From: Actinocorallia herbida | Lineage (GTDB): Bacteria > Actinomycetota > Actinomycetes > Streptosporangiales > Streptosporangiaceae | Assembly: GCF_003751225.1 (NCBI RefSeq) | Contig: NZ_RJKE01000001.1 | Span: 2,728,001-2,792,000 of the forward strand | Direction: 5' to 3' | DNA: 64,000 nt | Part shown: one piece after another, positions 56,700 to 64,000 of the stretch | How positions within the stretch are numbered: position 1 is the stretch's first letter | Layout: every line of letters starts with the position of its first letter | The notes under the pieces: model-generated | The model's input: the letters and a program-made list of their open reading frames with translations, nothing else | Told to the model about the DNA's origin: nothing | The model's database searches: none | Position numbers and translations under genes: made by a program

Positions 56700-57131
56700 A
56701 TGAACGCCACTCCGTTCGACCCGCGCGCGCTGCTCGCCGAGAGCAGGCTCGGCGTCCTGGCGACGCTCAAGCGCGACGGTCGCCCGCAGCTGTCGCCCGT
56801 CATGCCCTACTACGACCGGGACACCGGAACCCTGTACGTCTCGATGACCGAAGGGCGGGCCAAGACGGCGAACCTGCGCCGCGACCCCCGGGCCGCGCTG
56901 GAGGTCACCGGTCCCGACGGCAGGTCCTGGGCCACCGCCGAAGGCCCGGTGACGCTTACCGGCCCCGGCGCCGACCCGGAGGGCCCCGAGGTGGAGGCCC
57001 TGGTCCGGTACTACCGCGAAGCGGCGGGCGAGCACCCGGACTGGGCGGAGTACCGCGCGGCGATGGTCGCCGACCGCAGGGTGCTGATGACGATGGCCGT
57101 CGAGCACGTCTACGGAGAGTCACTGCGCTGA
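56700..57131 (+). CDS. PPOX-class F420-dependent oxidoreductase
   Basis: 143 residues from ATG 56700. Split-barrel flavin/F420 fold: LLAESRLGVLATLKRDGRPQLSPVMPYYDRDTG and MTEGRAKTANLRRDPRAALEVTG match TIGR03618-like F420-binding proteins. Stand-alone; substrate unknown. The start is divergent from the transferase gene (175 bp apart). Followed by a GC hairpin. Confidence 0.88.
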   Translation: MNATPFDPRALLAESRLGVLATLKRDGRPQLSPVMPYYDRDTGTLYVSMTEGRAKTANLRRDPRAALEVTGPDGRSWATAEGPVTLTGPGADPEGPEVEALVRYYREAAGEHPDWAEYRAAMVADRRVLMTMAVEHVYGESLR

Positions 57132-57202
57132 GCGCGCCCCCGCCGCCCGTCCTGCGGCCCCGGACCGGCTGACGGCCCGGCGGCATCACCCTTCCCGTCA
57201 GG

Positions 57203-57224
57203 CGCCGCGGTTCTCACCGCGGCG
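57203..57224 (+). terminator. Hairpin after the F420 oxidoreductase gene
   Basis: CGCCGCGG (57203-57210), loop TTCTCA, CCGCGGCG (57217-57224), 72 bp past the stop. The rest of 57132-57530 shows no gene. Confidence 0.6.
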
Positions 57225-57530
57225 GCGGGCGAGCCCTCCGACGGCAGCCGTCACCATGGGTCTGGAGGGAGGGGGGACGGGCCCGCGCGATTCTGTCACC
57301 GGGGTCCGGTAGGTTTCGGGATTCGTGCGGAGCCATGCGGCCGCCCCGCCGCGAGCGTTTCGCGGGGGACCGGCAGACTTGGCATAGCGCGTTCACCGGG
57401 GCTGGGTCCGCGGTCGGGGGGAGCGTTCCCGCGGCGGGCGAAAGGCGATCACCGCAAAGCTGGTCAGAAGACGGCGGGGGTGTCCGGTTGACGGCTTCCG
57501 TCCTTTCCGCACGTCGCAGCACACTTCAAG

Positions 57531-59078
57531 ATGGGAAGAAAGTTGAGTTCCTCAGCCCCCCCGGAGGCGAGCGCCACCTCCGTCAGCAAGTCGAACGGCG
57601 GTGGAGGCGCCGGCCTTGACCGCGGCGTACTCGCCGTGGCCGCCGTCGTCGTCCTCGGCGCGATCATGTCGATCCTCGACGTGACCGTCGTCAACGTCGC
57701 CATCCGCGACCTGTCCGTGGAGTTCAACGCTCCGCTCTCGCAGATCCAGTGGATCGCGACCGGCTACACCCTCGCGCTCGCCACCGTGATTCCCGTCACG
57801 GGCTGGGCGGCCAGCCGCTTCGGCACCAAGCGCCTCTACATGGTCTCGATCGGCCTGTTCGTCATCGGTTCCGGCCTCGCGGGCATGGCGTGGTCGGCCG
57901 AGTCGCTCATCGCCTTCCGCGTCCTGCAGGGCCTCGGCGGCGGCATGATCATGCCCGCCGGTATGACGATCCTCACACAGAAGGCGGGCCCGCAGCGGGT
58001 CGGCCAGGTCATGAGCGTCGTCGGCATCCCGATGCTGCTCGGCCCGATCTCGGGCCCGATCCTCGGCGGCTGGCTCGTCGACGACGTGTCGTGGCGCTGG
58101 ATCTTCTACATCAACGTGCCGATCGGCATCGTCGCGCTGTTCATGTCCTGGCGCATCCTGGACAAGGACACCCCGCGGACCGGTGAGAAGCTCGACCTCC
58201 TCGGCCTGCTCCTGCTGTCGCCCGGCCTCGCCTCGCTCATCTACGGCCTGGCGACCGGCGCGGAACAGGGCGCGTTCGACTCCGCCAAGGTCATCGGGTT
58301 CACGGCGGTCGGCGCGGTCCTCGTCATCGGCTTCGTGGTGCGCGCGCTGCGCGCCGAGGTGCCGCTGATCGACCTGCGGCTGTTCGCGCGGCGCTCGGTC
58401 GCCGCGGCGTCCGGCACGATGGTGCTGTTCAACCTGGCGTTCTTCGGCGCGATGCTGCTGATGCCGCTCTTCTACCAGGTGGTGCGCGGCGAGAGCGCCT
58501 TCCACACCGGCCTCCTGCTCATCCCGCAGGGCGTCGGCGCGATGGTCACCATGCCGATCGGCGGCAAGCTGGTCGACAAGATCGGCCCCGGCCGGATCGT
58601 CCTGGGCGGCCTCGTGCTCGTCATCGCGGGCATGGCCGGATTCGCCACCCAGGTCGGCGCCGACACCTCCGGCTTCGCGCTGGGCGGCGCGCTGTTCGTC
58701 ATGGGTCTCGGCATGGGCCTCACCATGATGCCGACCATGTCGGCCGCGATGCAGACCCTGGAGCACGACGAGGTGCCGCGCGCCAGCACGGGCCTGAACA
58801 TCATCCAGCAGGTCGCCGGCTCCATCGGCACCGCGTTCATGTCGGTGCTGCTCACCACCCAGCTTCAGGACCGCCTGGGCGGCGGGGCCGAGGGCGGCAT
58901 CGGCGCGGCGGCGAACGTGCCGCCGGAGGCCGCCGCCCTGATCCTCCCGAAGATCGCCGACGCCTTCGGCGCCACCTTCTGGTGGGCGACCGGCCTGATC
59001 GTCCTCGCCTTCATCCCGGCGCTGTTCCTCTCGCGCAGCAAGCCGGAAGCCGCCGTCAACGTCATGCCCATGCACTGA
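57531..59078 (+). CDS. DHA2-family multidrug efflux MFS transporter
   Basis: 515 residues from ATG 57531, with a TTG at 57543 (GGAAG before it) as alternative. Fourteen TM helices begin with AVAAVVVLGAIMSILDVTVVNVAIRDL. Motif A appears as TGWAASRFGTKRLYM, motif C-like GPISGPILGGWLVDD near residue 170, typical of EmrB/QacA proton-coupled exporters of drugs and lipophilic compounds. The short acidic/Ser-rich N-terminus is cytosolic. Isolated gene; no adjacent TetR regulator. Confidence 0.92.
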   Translation: MGRKLSSSAPPEASATSVSKSNGGGGAGLDRGVLAVAAVVVLGAIMSILDVTVVNVAIRDLSVEFNAPLSQIQWIATGYTLALATVIPVTGWAASRFGTKRLYMVSIGLFVIGSGLAGMAWSAESLIAFRVLQGLGGGMIMPAGMTILTQKAGPQRVGQVMSVVGIPMLLGPISGPILGGWLVDDVSWRWIFYINVPIGIVALFMSWRILDKDTPRTGEKLDLLGLLLLSPGLASLIYGLATGAEQGAFDSAKVIGFTAVGAVLVIGFVVRALRAEVPLIDLRLFARRSVAAASGTMVLFNLAFFGAMLLMPLFYQVVRGESAFHTGLLLIPQGVGAMVTMPIGGKLVDKIGPGRIVLGGLVLVIAGMAGFATQVGADTSGFALGGALFVMGLGMGLTMMPTMSAAMQTLEHDEVPRASTGLNIIQQVAGSIGTAFMSVLLTTQLQDRLGGGAEGGIGAAANVPPEAAALILPKIADAFGATFWWATGLIVLAFIPALFLSRSKPEAAVNVMPMH

Positions 59079-59090
59079 CGCCCACGGCGC

Positions 59091-59127
59091 CCGAAGGGGT
59101 CCCCGCTCCGGCGGCGGGCCCCTTCGG
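59091..59127 (+). terminator. Terminator after the efflux transporter
   Basis: CCGAAGGGG (59091-59099) / CCCCTTCGG (59119-59127), 19-nt GC-rich loop, 12 bp past the stop. Confidence 0.7.
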
Positions 59128-59233
59128 CCTTTGCGGCGCTCTCCTTCGGAAGGCCGCCGCCCGAGCGCCGGCGACTTCGACCAGGGCCCCTGGTCCCCGC
59201 GTGCTTCCGGCTTCCGGCCCGCGAGGCGGGGGC

Positions 59234-59509
59234 TCAGGCCATCGTCAGGAGGTGGTCCGTGGGCAGGTGGTCGGTCTTCCCATCGGCGCAGATCGCGCGC
59301 GAGCCGTCCACGGCGCGGCGCAGGCCCACCCTCACCTAGCGCTCCGGCCCGTCGCCGGAGAGGGCCACCGCGGCCTCGAACTCTTCGCCTCCGCACGGGC
59401 AGGCGGCCGAGCCGGGCTCGTCGTCCTCCCACGCCTCCGGGTTCCGTACCCGGCGGTGCGGCGGACTTACCAGGTAAAGCGGACTTACCAGGTAAAGGGG
59501 CGGGTCGGG
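59234..59509 (-). pseudogene. Decayed small Cys-containing protein gene
   Basis: Directly after the GlpD-like stop and in its frame. The frame reads PPLYLVSPLYLVSPPHRRVRNPEAW, then WEDDEPGSAACPCGGEEFEAAVALSGDGPER, then a TAG stop at 59338-59336. It continues VRVGLRRAVDGSRAICADGKTDHLPTDHLLTMA to a TGA at 59236-59234. Layout and residues (CPCG; TDHLL near the C-terminus) look like a small conserved actinobacterial protein family I half-recognise, but here there is no ATG/GTG start, one in-frame stop, and an 18-bp duplication of codons for PLYLVS. I therefore call it a pseudogene, with modest confidence. Confidence 0.5.
59461..59496. repeat. Exact 18-bp tandem duplication
   Basis: GCGGACTTACCAGGTAAA occurs at 59461-59478 and again at 59479-59496. 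Each copy contains the palindrome TTACCAGGTAA. Six codons long, so it keeps the frame of the pseudogene on the minus strand. It lies 14 bp past the stop of the GlpD-like gene. Confidence 0.95.
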
Positions 59510-61105
59510 TCACCAGGGGAGGGTGAGGAGGCGGTCGGCGGTTTCGAGTTCGGTGGCGCGGCGGGCTTCGGACCAGTGGAGTTCGGTGGCGGCGACGGTG
59601 GCGACGGATTCCAGGAGGCCGGGGCCGGGGTGGCCGAGGGTGCCCAGGCCGGTGCGGCGGAGGAGGATGTCGGGGAGGGTGCGGGCGGATTCGTGGCGGA
59701 CGGCGACCAGGGCTTGGGCCAGGAGCTCGCCGTCGGGGTCGAGGGGGCGGGTGAGGGACGGATCGGTGCGGGCGAGGTCCAGGACCGCGTCGTGGTCGGT
59801 GCCGTGGTGGCGGGCGAGGTGGCGGACGGTCTCGGGGGAGAAGTCCGCGTTGCGGGCCTGGCTCGCGGCGACGTACTGCTCGATGGGGCCCGTCGCGCAG
59901 GCGTGCAGGGGGACGGTGGCGGTACGGCTGGGCGGAAGGAGGCGGTCGGCCTTCCGGGCCGCGAGGGCCACGACCTGTTCGGAGAACGCGCGGCTCGTGG
60001 TGTATTTGCCGCCCGCCGCGGTGATGAGGTTGCCCACACCGCCTCGGGACGGCTCGGCGTGGTCGATGATCTCGGCGGCGCGGGAGGCCGCGTAGGTGTC
60101 GTCGCCGACGTCCCCGGTGAGGGGACGCAGGCCGCCATAGGCGTGCACGATGTCGGAAAGGCCCAATGCGCCGGGCAGGAAACCCGCCTCGTTGATGGAG
60201 GTGAGGAACTCCTCGACGCTCTCACGGGTGAGGCGCCAGTCGGAGACCGCGCCGCGGTAAGGCCTCTCGGTGGGGCCGATCATGCTGTGGCCGCGCCAGG
60301 GCGCGGCGCTGAAATGGCCGTGCGGGGTGACGTGGAGGGTCATGAGGTCCGTCAGCCGACGGGTGATGAGGTAGATGCCCTCGGAGCGGACCGCCGGGGC
60401 CGGGCCCGCCGAGCCGTCCGTCAAGGGGGAGCCGGTGAGGGTGTCGAACGCCCACGGGCCCGTCGCGTTGACGACGACCCGGGCGCGTACCTCGCGGGAG
60501 CCGCCGGTGAGCACGTCGGCGACCCTGGCGCCGACGACATCGCGGCCCTCGGTGAGCAGGGAGTCGGCCCGGGTGTGGTTGGCGACCAGCGCGCCCGACG
60601 CCGCCGCCGATCTGACGAAAGCCAGCGTCAGCCGCTCCGGGCTGATCATGAGGCAGTCGTGGTAGAGCATCCGGCCGCCGCCGAGCGCGCGGTGCCGGGG
60701 GATCCGCTTGGCCGGGTCCATGACCCGGTTGCGGTCGTAGGACAGCAGGTCGTAGGCGGTGAGGCCGAGCCTGACGACGAGATCGGCGTCGGGCAGGACC
60801 GTCGGGTAGACGTCGATGAGGCCGGGCGCGAGGTCGCTGAGGATCCGGCGCTCGCGCAGGGACTCCCGCACCAGCCCGACCTCGAGGCTCTTGAGATAGC
60901 GCAGGCCGCCGTGGATGAGCTTGCCCGTGGCCGCGGAGGTGGCGCCGCCGAAATCCCGCTCCTCGACCAGCGCCGTGCGCAGCCCCCGGCTCGCCGCCTC
61001 GTACGCGATCGCCGCGCCGGTGATCCCGCCGCCGATGACGAGCAGGTCGACGAACGCGCCGACGGACTCGGGGCCTTCGACGAACCTGCCCAGGGTGGCG
61101 ATCAT
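59510..61105 (-). CDS. GlpD-family FAD-dependent (polyol-phosphate) dehydrogenase
   Basis: 531 residues from ATG 61105, overlapping the upstream stop by ATGA. FAD Rossmann motif LLVIGGGITGAAIAYEAASRGLRTALVEE near residue 22, ATSAATGKLIHGGLRYLKSLEVGLVRESLRERRIL, GVHAYGGLRP-like segment (HAYGGLRPLTGD) and C-terminal alpha-helical DAO_C domain. Closest in design to glycerol-3-phosphate dehydrogenase, oxidising the secondary alcohol of a polyol phosphate and passing electrons to quinone. Relatives such as EryB act on erythritol phosphate. Co-transcribed with a kinase and an aldolase, which suggests a polyol other than glycerol. Confidence 0.88.
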   Translation of the reverse strand: MIATLGRFVEGPESVGAFVDLLVIGGGITGAAIAYEAASRGLRTALVEERDFGGATSAATGKLIHGGLRYLKSLEVGLVRESLRERRILSDLAPGLIDVYPTVLPDADLVVRLGLTAYDLLSYDRNRVMDPAKRIPRHRALGGGRMLYHDCLMISPERLTLAFVRSAAASGALVANHTRADSLLTEGRDVVGARVADVLTGGSREVRARVVVNATGPWAFDTLTGSPLTDGSAGPAPAVRSEGIYLITRRLTDLMTLHVTPHGHFSAAPWRGHSMIGPTERPYRGAVSDWRLTRESVEEFLTSINEAGFLPGALGLSDIVHAYGGLRPLTGDVGDDTYAASRAAEIIDHAEPSRGGVGNLITAAGGKYTTSRAFSEQVVALAARKADRLLPPSRTATVPLHACATGPIEQYVAASQARNADFSPETVRHLARHHGTDHDAVLDLARTDPSLTRPLDPDGELLAQALVAVRHESARTLPDILLRRTGLGTLGHPGPGLLESVATVAATELHWSEARRATELETADRLLTLPW

Positions 61106-61929
61106 TCTTCGGCGCCGAGCAGGGCGGCGAGTTCGCGGCGGAAGCCTTCGCGCTCGCTCGCGATGTCGAGGGTGCTCATCCGCAGCACCACGACGGGAAG
61201 ACGCCAGGCCGCGACGCGCTCGTCGGTCATCCCGGTGAGCCGCCGGTACTCGGCGAGATAGGTGGACAGCACGACGCGGCGCACTGCCTGGACGGCGATC
61301 CGCTTGAGCAGGGGAGTGCCCGGCCACAGCTCGGCGTCGCGGAGCAGCAGGACCGTCATCGCGACGTCGGCGGCCGGGTCGCCGCGCAGGGTGGTCCGCC
61401 AGTCGATGACGGCGTGGCCCCCGCCGTGGCCGAAGACGTTCTCGCTGTGGAAGTCCAGGTGCAGCACCCGGTCTCCGGCGGGCAGCGCGGCGACGCGTTC
61501 GGCGGCGAGCGCGCGCTGCCGCCCGGTGAGGAAGGCCAGGGGAGGGGTGCCGAGCGCTGCGGCCGTGGCTTCGCGGACCTCGGTGAACAGCGCGGTGGGC
61601 GACTCGTGCACCCGGACGTGCGCGCGGGCCAGGGCGCGGGCGCAGCCGCGCAGCCGGAACGGGTCGCGCTCGGCCTGGCGGGTGAGGGACTCGCCGTGGA
61701 CGCGGTCGAGGAGCAGCCCGGCCCGGCCGGCGACCTCCACCCGGCCATGGCAGGCGATCGTGCTGAGCCCGAGCCTTGCGGCCTCTCCGCTCGCCGCCTC
61801 CTCGGCGTCGACGAGGGCCGGGGGATATCCCTCGGGGAAGAGCTTGACGACGAGATCGCCGCCCTCGGGCCAGGCATGGATCTCCGCGCTGCGCCCGACC
61901 GCGAGCGGGGCACCCCACTCGGGCGTCAC
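61102..61929 (-). CDS. Aminoglycoside-phosphotransferase-fold small-molecule kinase
   Basis: 275 residues from GTG 61929 (GTGA overlap with the aldolase stop). APH/choline-kinase fold: AWPEGGDLVVKLFPEGY (ATP-binding Lys near residue 33), catalytic HLDFHSENVFGHGGGHAVIDWRTTLRGDPAADVAM near residue 160-192 (HxDxxxxN and the metal-binding Asp of IDW). Phosphorylates a hydroxyl group of a small molecule. Between an aldolase and a GlpD-like gene with overlapping codons on both sides, so a sugar-alcohol kinase is a better guess than antibiotic resistance. Confidence 0.82.
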   Translation of the reverse strand: MTPEWGAPLAVGRSAEIHAWPEGGDLVVKLFPEGYPPALVDAEEAASGEAARLGLSTIACHGRVEVAGRAGLLLDRVHGESLTRQAERDPFRLRGCARALARAHVRVHESPTALFTEVREATAAALGTPPLAFLTGRQRALAAERVAALPAGDRVLHLDFHSENVFGHGGGHAVIDWRTTLRGDPAADVAMTVLLLRDAELWPGTPLLKRIAVQAVRRVVLSTYLAEYRRLTGMTDERVAAWRLPVVVLRMSTLDIASEREGFRRELAALLGAEE

Positions 61930-62591
61930 CGCCCAGCCGCCTTGGTCGTGCCATAGCCCGTGGCCAGGGCGGCCTCGATGACGGCGATCTGCTGTGCCTC
62001 GGTGAGCGCGCGCGGCTCGCCCAGCGCGCCGGCGCGGGTGTAGAGGTCGGCCGCCCATTCGAGCAGGAGGGCGTTCTCGACGGCCTTCGCGAGGTCGCCG
62101 CCGACCGCGACCGTCCCGTGGTTGGCCAGGATGGCCGCCTGCTTGCCGACGAGGGCGGCGCGCACGGAGTCGGCGAGCTCCCGGGTGCCGAACACCGCGA
62201 ACGGCGCGATCCGGACCGACCCGCCGATCGTGAGCTGCTGGTAGTGCACGCAGGGCAGCTCGTCGAGGACCAGGGAGAGCGCGGTCGCCGCCGGGGAGTG
62301 GGTGTGCACGACGGCTCCGCCGCGCTCGCGCAGCACGCCGAGGTGCAGATCCACCTCGCTGGTAGGGGCGAGGTCGCCTTCGAGATGGTCCCCGTCGAGG
62401 CCGAGGACGGTGACCTGCTCGGCCGTGGTGCCCGCGAGGACGACGCCGGTGGCGGTCACGGCGACCTCCTCCCCGGTCGGCCCGGTGAATCGGAGGCTCA
62501 CGTTCCCGGCCGTGCCGATGAGGAGGCCCTCCTCGGCGAGTGTGCGGCTCGCGGCGGCGACTGCGGCCCTGGCCTGTGCGCGTGCGGTCAT
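61926..62591 (-). CDS. Class II aldolase/adducin family protein
   Basis: 221 residues from ATG 62591. FucA/AraD fold: GLLIGTAGNVSLRF, TSEVDLHLGVLRERGGAVVHTHSPAATALSLV (metal His pair HTH near residue 95), and ANHGTVAVGGDLAKAVENALLLEWAADLY (third His). Zinc-dependent aldol cleavage of a sugar-1-phosphate ketose, or epimerisation of a pentulose phosphate. First gene of a coupled operon ending in the GlpD-like dehydrogenase, divergent from the TetR gene at 62650. Confidence 0.88.
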   Translation of the reverse strand: MTARAQARAAVAAASRTLAEEGLLIGTAGNVSLRFTGPTGEEVAVTATGVVLAGTTAEQVTVLGLDGDHLEGDLAPTSEVDLHLGVLRERGGAVVHTHSPAATALSLVLDELPCVHYQQLTIGGSVRIAPFAVFGTRELADSVRAALVGKQAAILANHGTVAVGGDLAKAVENALLLEWAADLYTRAGALGEPRALTEAQQIAVIEAALATGYGTTKAAGR

Positions 62592-62649
62592 GGCGGGTAC
62601 GGTACGGCCGGAGCAAACCAAACTCAACTTTGATTTCGGAGGCGGGCTC

Positions 62650-63285
62650 ATGACCGCACCCATCCGCGACGCTGCGGTCGACCGGGCGGCGGCCGACGGC
62701 GCACTGCGCCGCGTCCCCACCCAGTCGCGCGCCCGCGCGAAGGTCGACCGCGCGCTGGACGCCGCGGAGTCCCTGCTGGAGCGCGAGGGCCTCGCGGCGA
62801 TCACCCTGCCGCGGGTCGCCGTCGAGGCGGATGTCTCGGTCGGCGCCCTCTACCAGTACCTCCCCGACCGCGATTCGATCCTCGCCGTCCTGTCCGCCGA
62901 GTACCACGCCCGCCACGAGGCCCTGATGGACGATCTCGTGGCCCGGCTGTCCGATGGCGACTCCCCCGATCCGATCGGCGCGGTCCTGTCCGCCTTCACC
63001 GCCCTGTACCGGGAGCAGTCCGGCACCCGCGCCCTGCGCGACGCGCTCGAGGGCACCGCCTACCCGCGCCTGTCCCGCGGCCACAAGGACCGCATGGTCG
63101 CCAAGGTGCACACCCTCCTGGCCGCCCACTCCCTGGTCGGCCCCGCAGGCCCCGACCACACCGCCCGCACCGTCTTCTTCGCCGCCGACGCCCTCATGCA
63201 CGAGGCGTTCACCGAGGACCCCTCCGGCGCCCCGGCCCTTCTCGCCGAGCTGGACGCCCTGCTCCGCGCCTACCTGACCCGCTGA
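62650..63285 (+). CDS. TetR family transcriptional regulator
   Basis: 211 residues from ATG 62650 (GGAGG upstream). HTH: VDRALDAAESLLEREGLAAITLPRVAVEADVSVGALYQYLPDRDSILAVLSAEY. The 58-bp divergent spacer to the aldolase gene contains AAACTCAACTTTGATTT, a weak dyad that may be its operator. Likely the pathway repressor of the aldolase-kinase-dehydrogenase operon. Effector unknown. Confidence 0.88.
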   Translation: MTAPIRDAAVDRAAADGALRRVPTQSRARAKVDRALDAAESLLEREGLAAITLPRVAVEADVSVGALYQYLPDRDSILAVLSAEYHARHEALMDDLVARLSDGDSPDPIGAVLSAFTALYREQSGTRALRDALEGTAYPRLSRGHKDRMVAKVHTLLAAHSLVGPAGPDHTARTVFFAADALMHEAFTEDPSGAPALLAELDALLRAYLTR

Positions 63286-63379
63286 CCGACCCTGCCTTAC
63301 TGCGTAAAGTCGCCGGGTCGGGCGCGCCGCCGGAAAACCCGGTGACCGCACCCGACCACTGCGGCTAAGGTCGGCGGTC

Positions 63380-63733
63380 GTGAGCACAAGACAGTTCCGT
63401 GTGACGGTCCGAGGCGTGTTCGCCGAACTGTGCGCGGAGCAGCGCGCCGCGCTCCTGGCCGAGGCGGCCGAACACGACGTCCTCGACGCGGCCTACACCC
63501 GCGAAGGCCACCTCAGCTACGACATCGCCGCCCGCGACGCCTTCGTCTTCCGCTTCCTGGCCGACGGTGAGGCCGAGGAGGACATCCTCGACGCCTGCGC
63601 ACAGGCCGAGGCCGCCGCCACCTCCTGGCTGGCCACCCGGGGCTACGGCCACAAGAACCTCCGCTCCACCGCCGAAGACCTCTCCCAGGCGCCGCTCGGC
63701 AAGCGCCGGCGCCGAGCACTCCGCACGTCCTGA
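63380..63733 (+). CDS. DUF6204 family protein
   Basis: 117 residues from GTG 63380 (MSTRQFRVTVRGVFAEL). Sequence pattern (RVTVRGVF, AAEHDVLDAAYTREGHLSYDIAARDAFVFRF, GYGHKNLRSTAEDLSQAPLGKRRRR) matches DUF6204, small actinobacterial proteins of unknown role. Ferredoxin-like alpha/beta fold is likely; no catalytic motif. Independent transcript as far as visible. Confidence 0.85.
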   Translation: MSTRQFRVTVRGVFAELCAEQRAALLAEAAEHDVLDAAYTREGHLSYDIAARDAFVFRFLADGEAEEDILDACAQAEAAATSWLATRGYGHKNLRSTAEDLSQAPLGKRRRRALRTS

Positions 63734-64000
63734 CCCGGGCGCGCGAGAACCGCCGACAGGGCCCACCGGGTTTCGGGTCCCCGAACGCTGCGGCGTCGGT
63801 GGGTGCGGGCGGATGCCGCGTGCCGCGAGAGTGGGGGGGACGCGCTCCTGGGCGCGCACCCGCGCGACAAGCCGGGACTCACCGCGTCCCTGCTCGGCTT
63901 GCCCGTCACCCGGTCCGCGCATCGAGGGCGGGGTCGCCGTACGGGTGGGTTCCGGGTCGCGCCGCGAGGTGGGGGAGGGGACGGGGGCCGTGGCGGTGGG
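63734..64000. other. No gene seen up to the window end
   Basis: 267 bp without a supported start, ribosome-binding site or known motif. Frames are open by GC bias only. A gene beginning beyond the window cannot be excluded. Confidence 0.5.

Noticed and set aside
59461-59496. 18-bp duplication as an att site or IS footprint
   Set aside because: No transposase or integrase nearby; it keeps frame in a decayed gene, so simple slippage is simpler.
61102-61929. Aminoglycoside resistance gene
   Set aside because: Only the fold is shared; the operon with aldolase and GlpD-like dehydrogenase makes a metabolic kinase more plausible.

Overview
The window is chromosomal DNA of a very GC-rich actinomycete. 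Evidence: strong G/C bias at third codon positions, frequent GTG starts, ATGA/GTGA translational coupling, and families typical of Actinomycetota (single-chain long-chain acyl-CoA carboxylase, F420/PPOX and Ddn-type flavoproteins, DUF6493, DUF6461, DUF6204, DUF993, ABC sugar importers without their own ATPase). The mix suggests a soil Streptosporangiales/Streptomycetales-type organism; the genus cannot be fixed from the sequence alone. I saw no rRNA, tRNA, CRISPR array, transposase, integrase or replication origin.

Layout. 1-5.9 kb: end of an MFS transporter, then a SWIM zinc-finger protein and a DUF6493 protein. 5.9-7.0 kb: gene-free DNA with a 16-bp tandem repeat and a degenerate ~200-bp tandem repeat. 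7.0-12.5 kb (-): a single-chain acyl-CoA carboxylase. 12.8-17.5 kb (-): Old Yellow Enzyme-type oxidoreductase and a three-gene envelope set (anchored solute-binding-like protein, solute-binding/VWA lipoprotein, membrane-anchored unknown). 17.6-27.2 kb: PPOX protein with divergent TetR, CBS protein, secreted SurE, Lrp/AsnC divergent from a transketolase-like 2-oxoacid dehydrogenase E1, a multi-pass membrane protein, SDR, TetR, thioesterase.

27.2-37.5 kb: a polysaccharide-utilisation locus. It has a DeoR/LacI hybrid regulator, ABC importer (binding protein, two permeases), 2-hydroxyacid dehydrogenase, heparin-lyase-I-like lyase, sugar isomerase/epimerase, and a large heparinase II/III-type lyase. 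Two matching promoters carry ATTCGATATCG operators, which ties the locus into one regulon. 37.7-44.2 kb: DUF6461 protein, then a LacI-controlled operon (Gfo/Idh/MocA dehydrogenase, DUF993 protein, TIM-barrel isomerase, glycerate kinase) with a perfect 24-bp palindromic operator. Together these two loci look like uptake and breakdown of an (oxidised) polysaccharide or its sugars, ending in glycerate.

44.2-57.1 kb: mostly single genes (DUF2330, TetR and Ddn-like oxidoreductase, Ser/Thr kinase with LamG ectodomain, DUF2889, enoyl-CoA hydratase-like, a DUF1622 pair, a secreted basic protein, sulfatase, gamma-glutamyltransferase, PPOX). 57.5-59.1 kb: DHA2 drug-efflux transporter. 59.2-63.3 kb: a probable pseudogene, then a tightly coupled GlpD-like dehydrogenase / aminoglycoside-phosphotransferase-like kinase / class II aldolase operon with a divergent TetR. 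This looks like a kinase-dehydrogenase-aldolase route for a polyol. 63.4 kb: DUF6204 protein.
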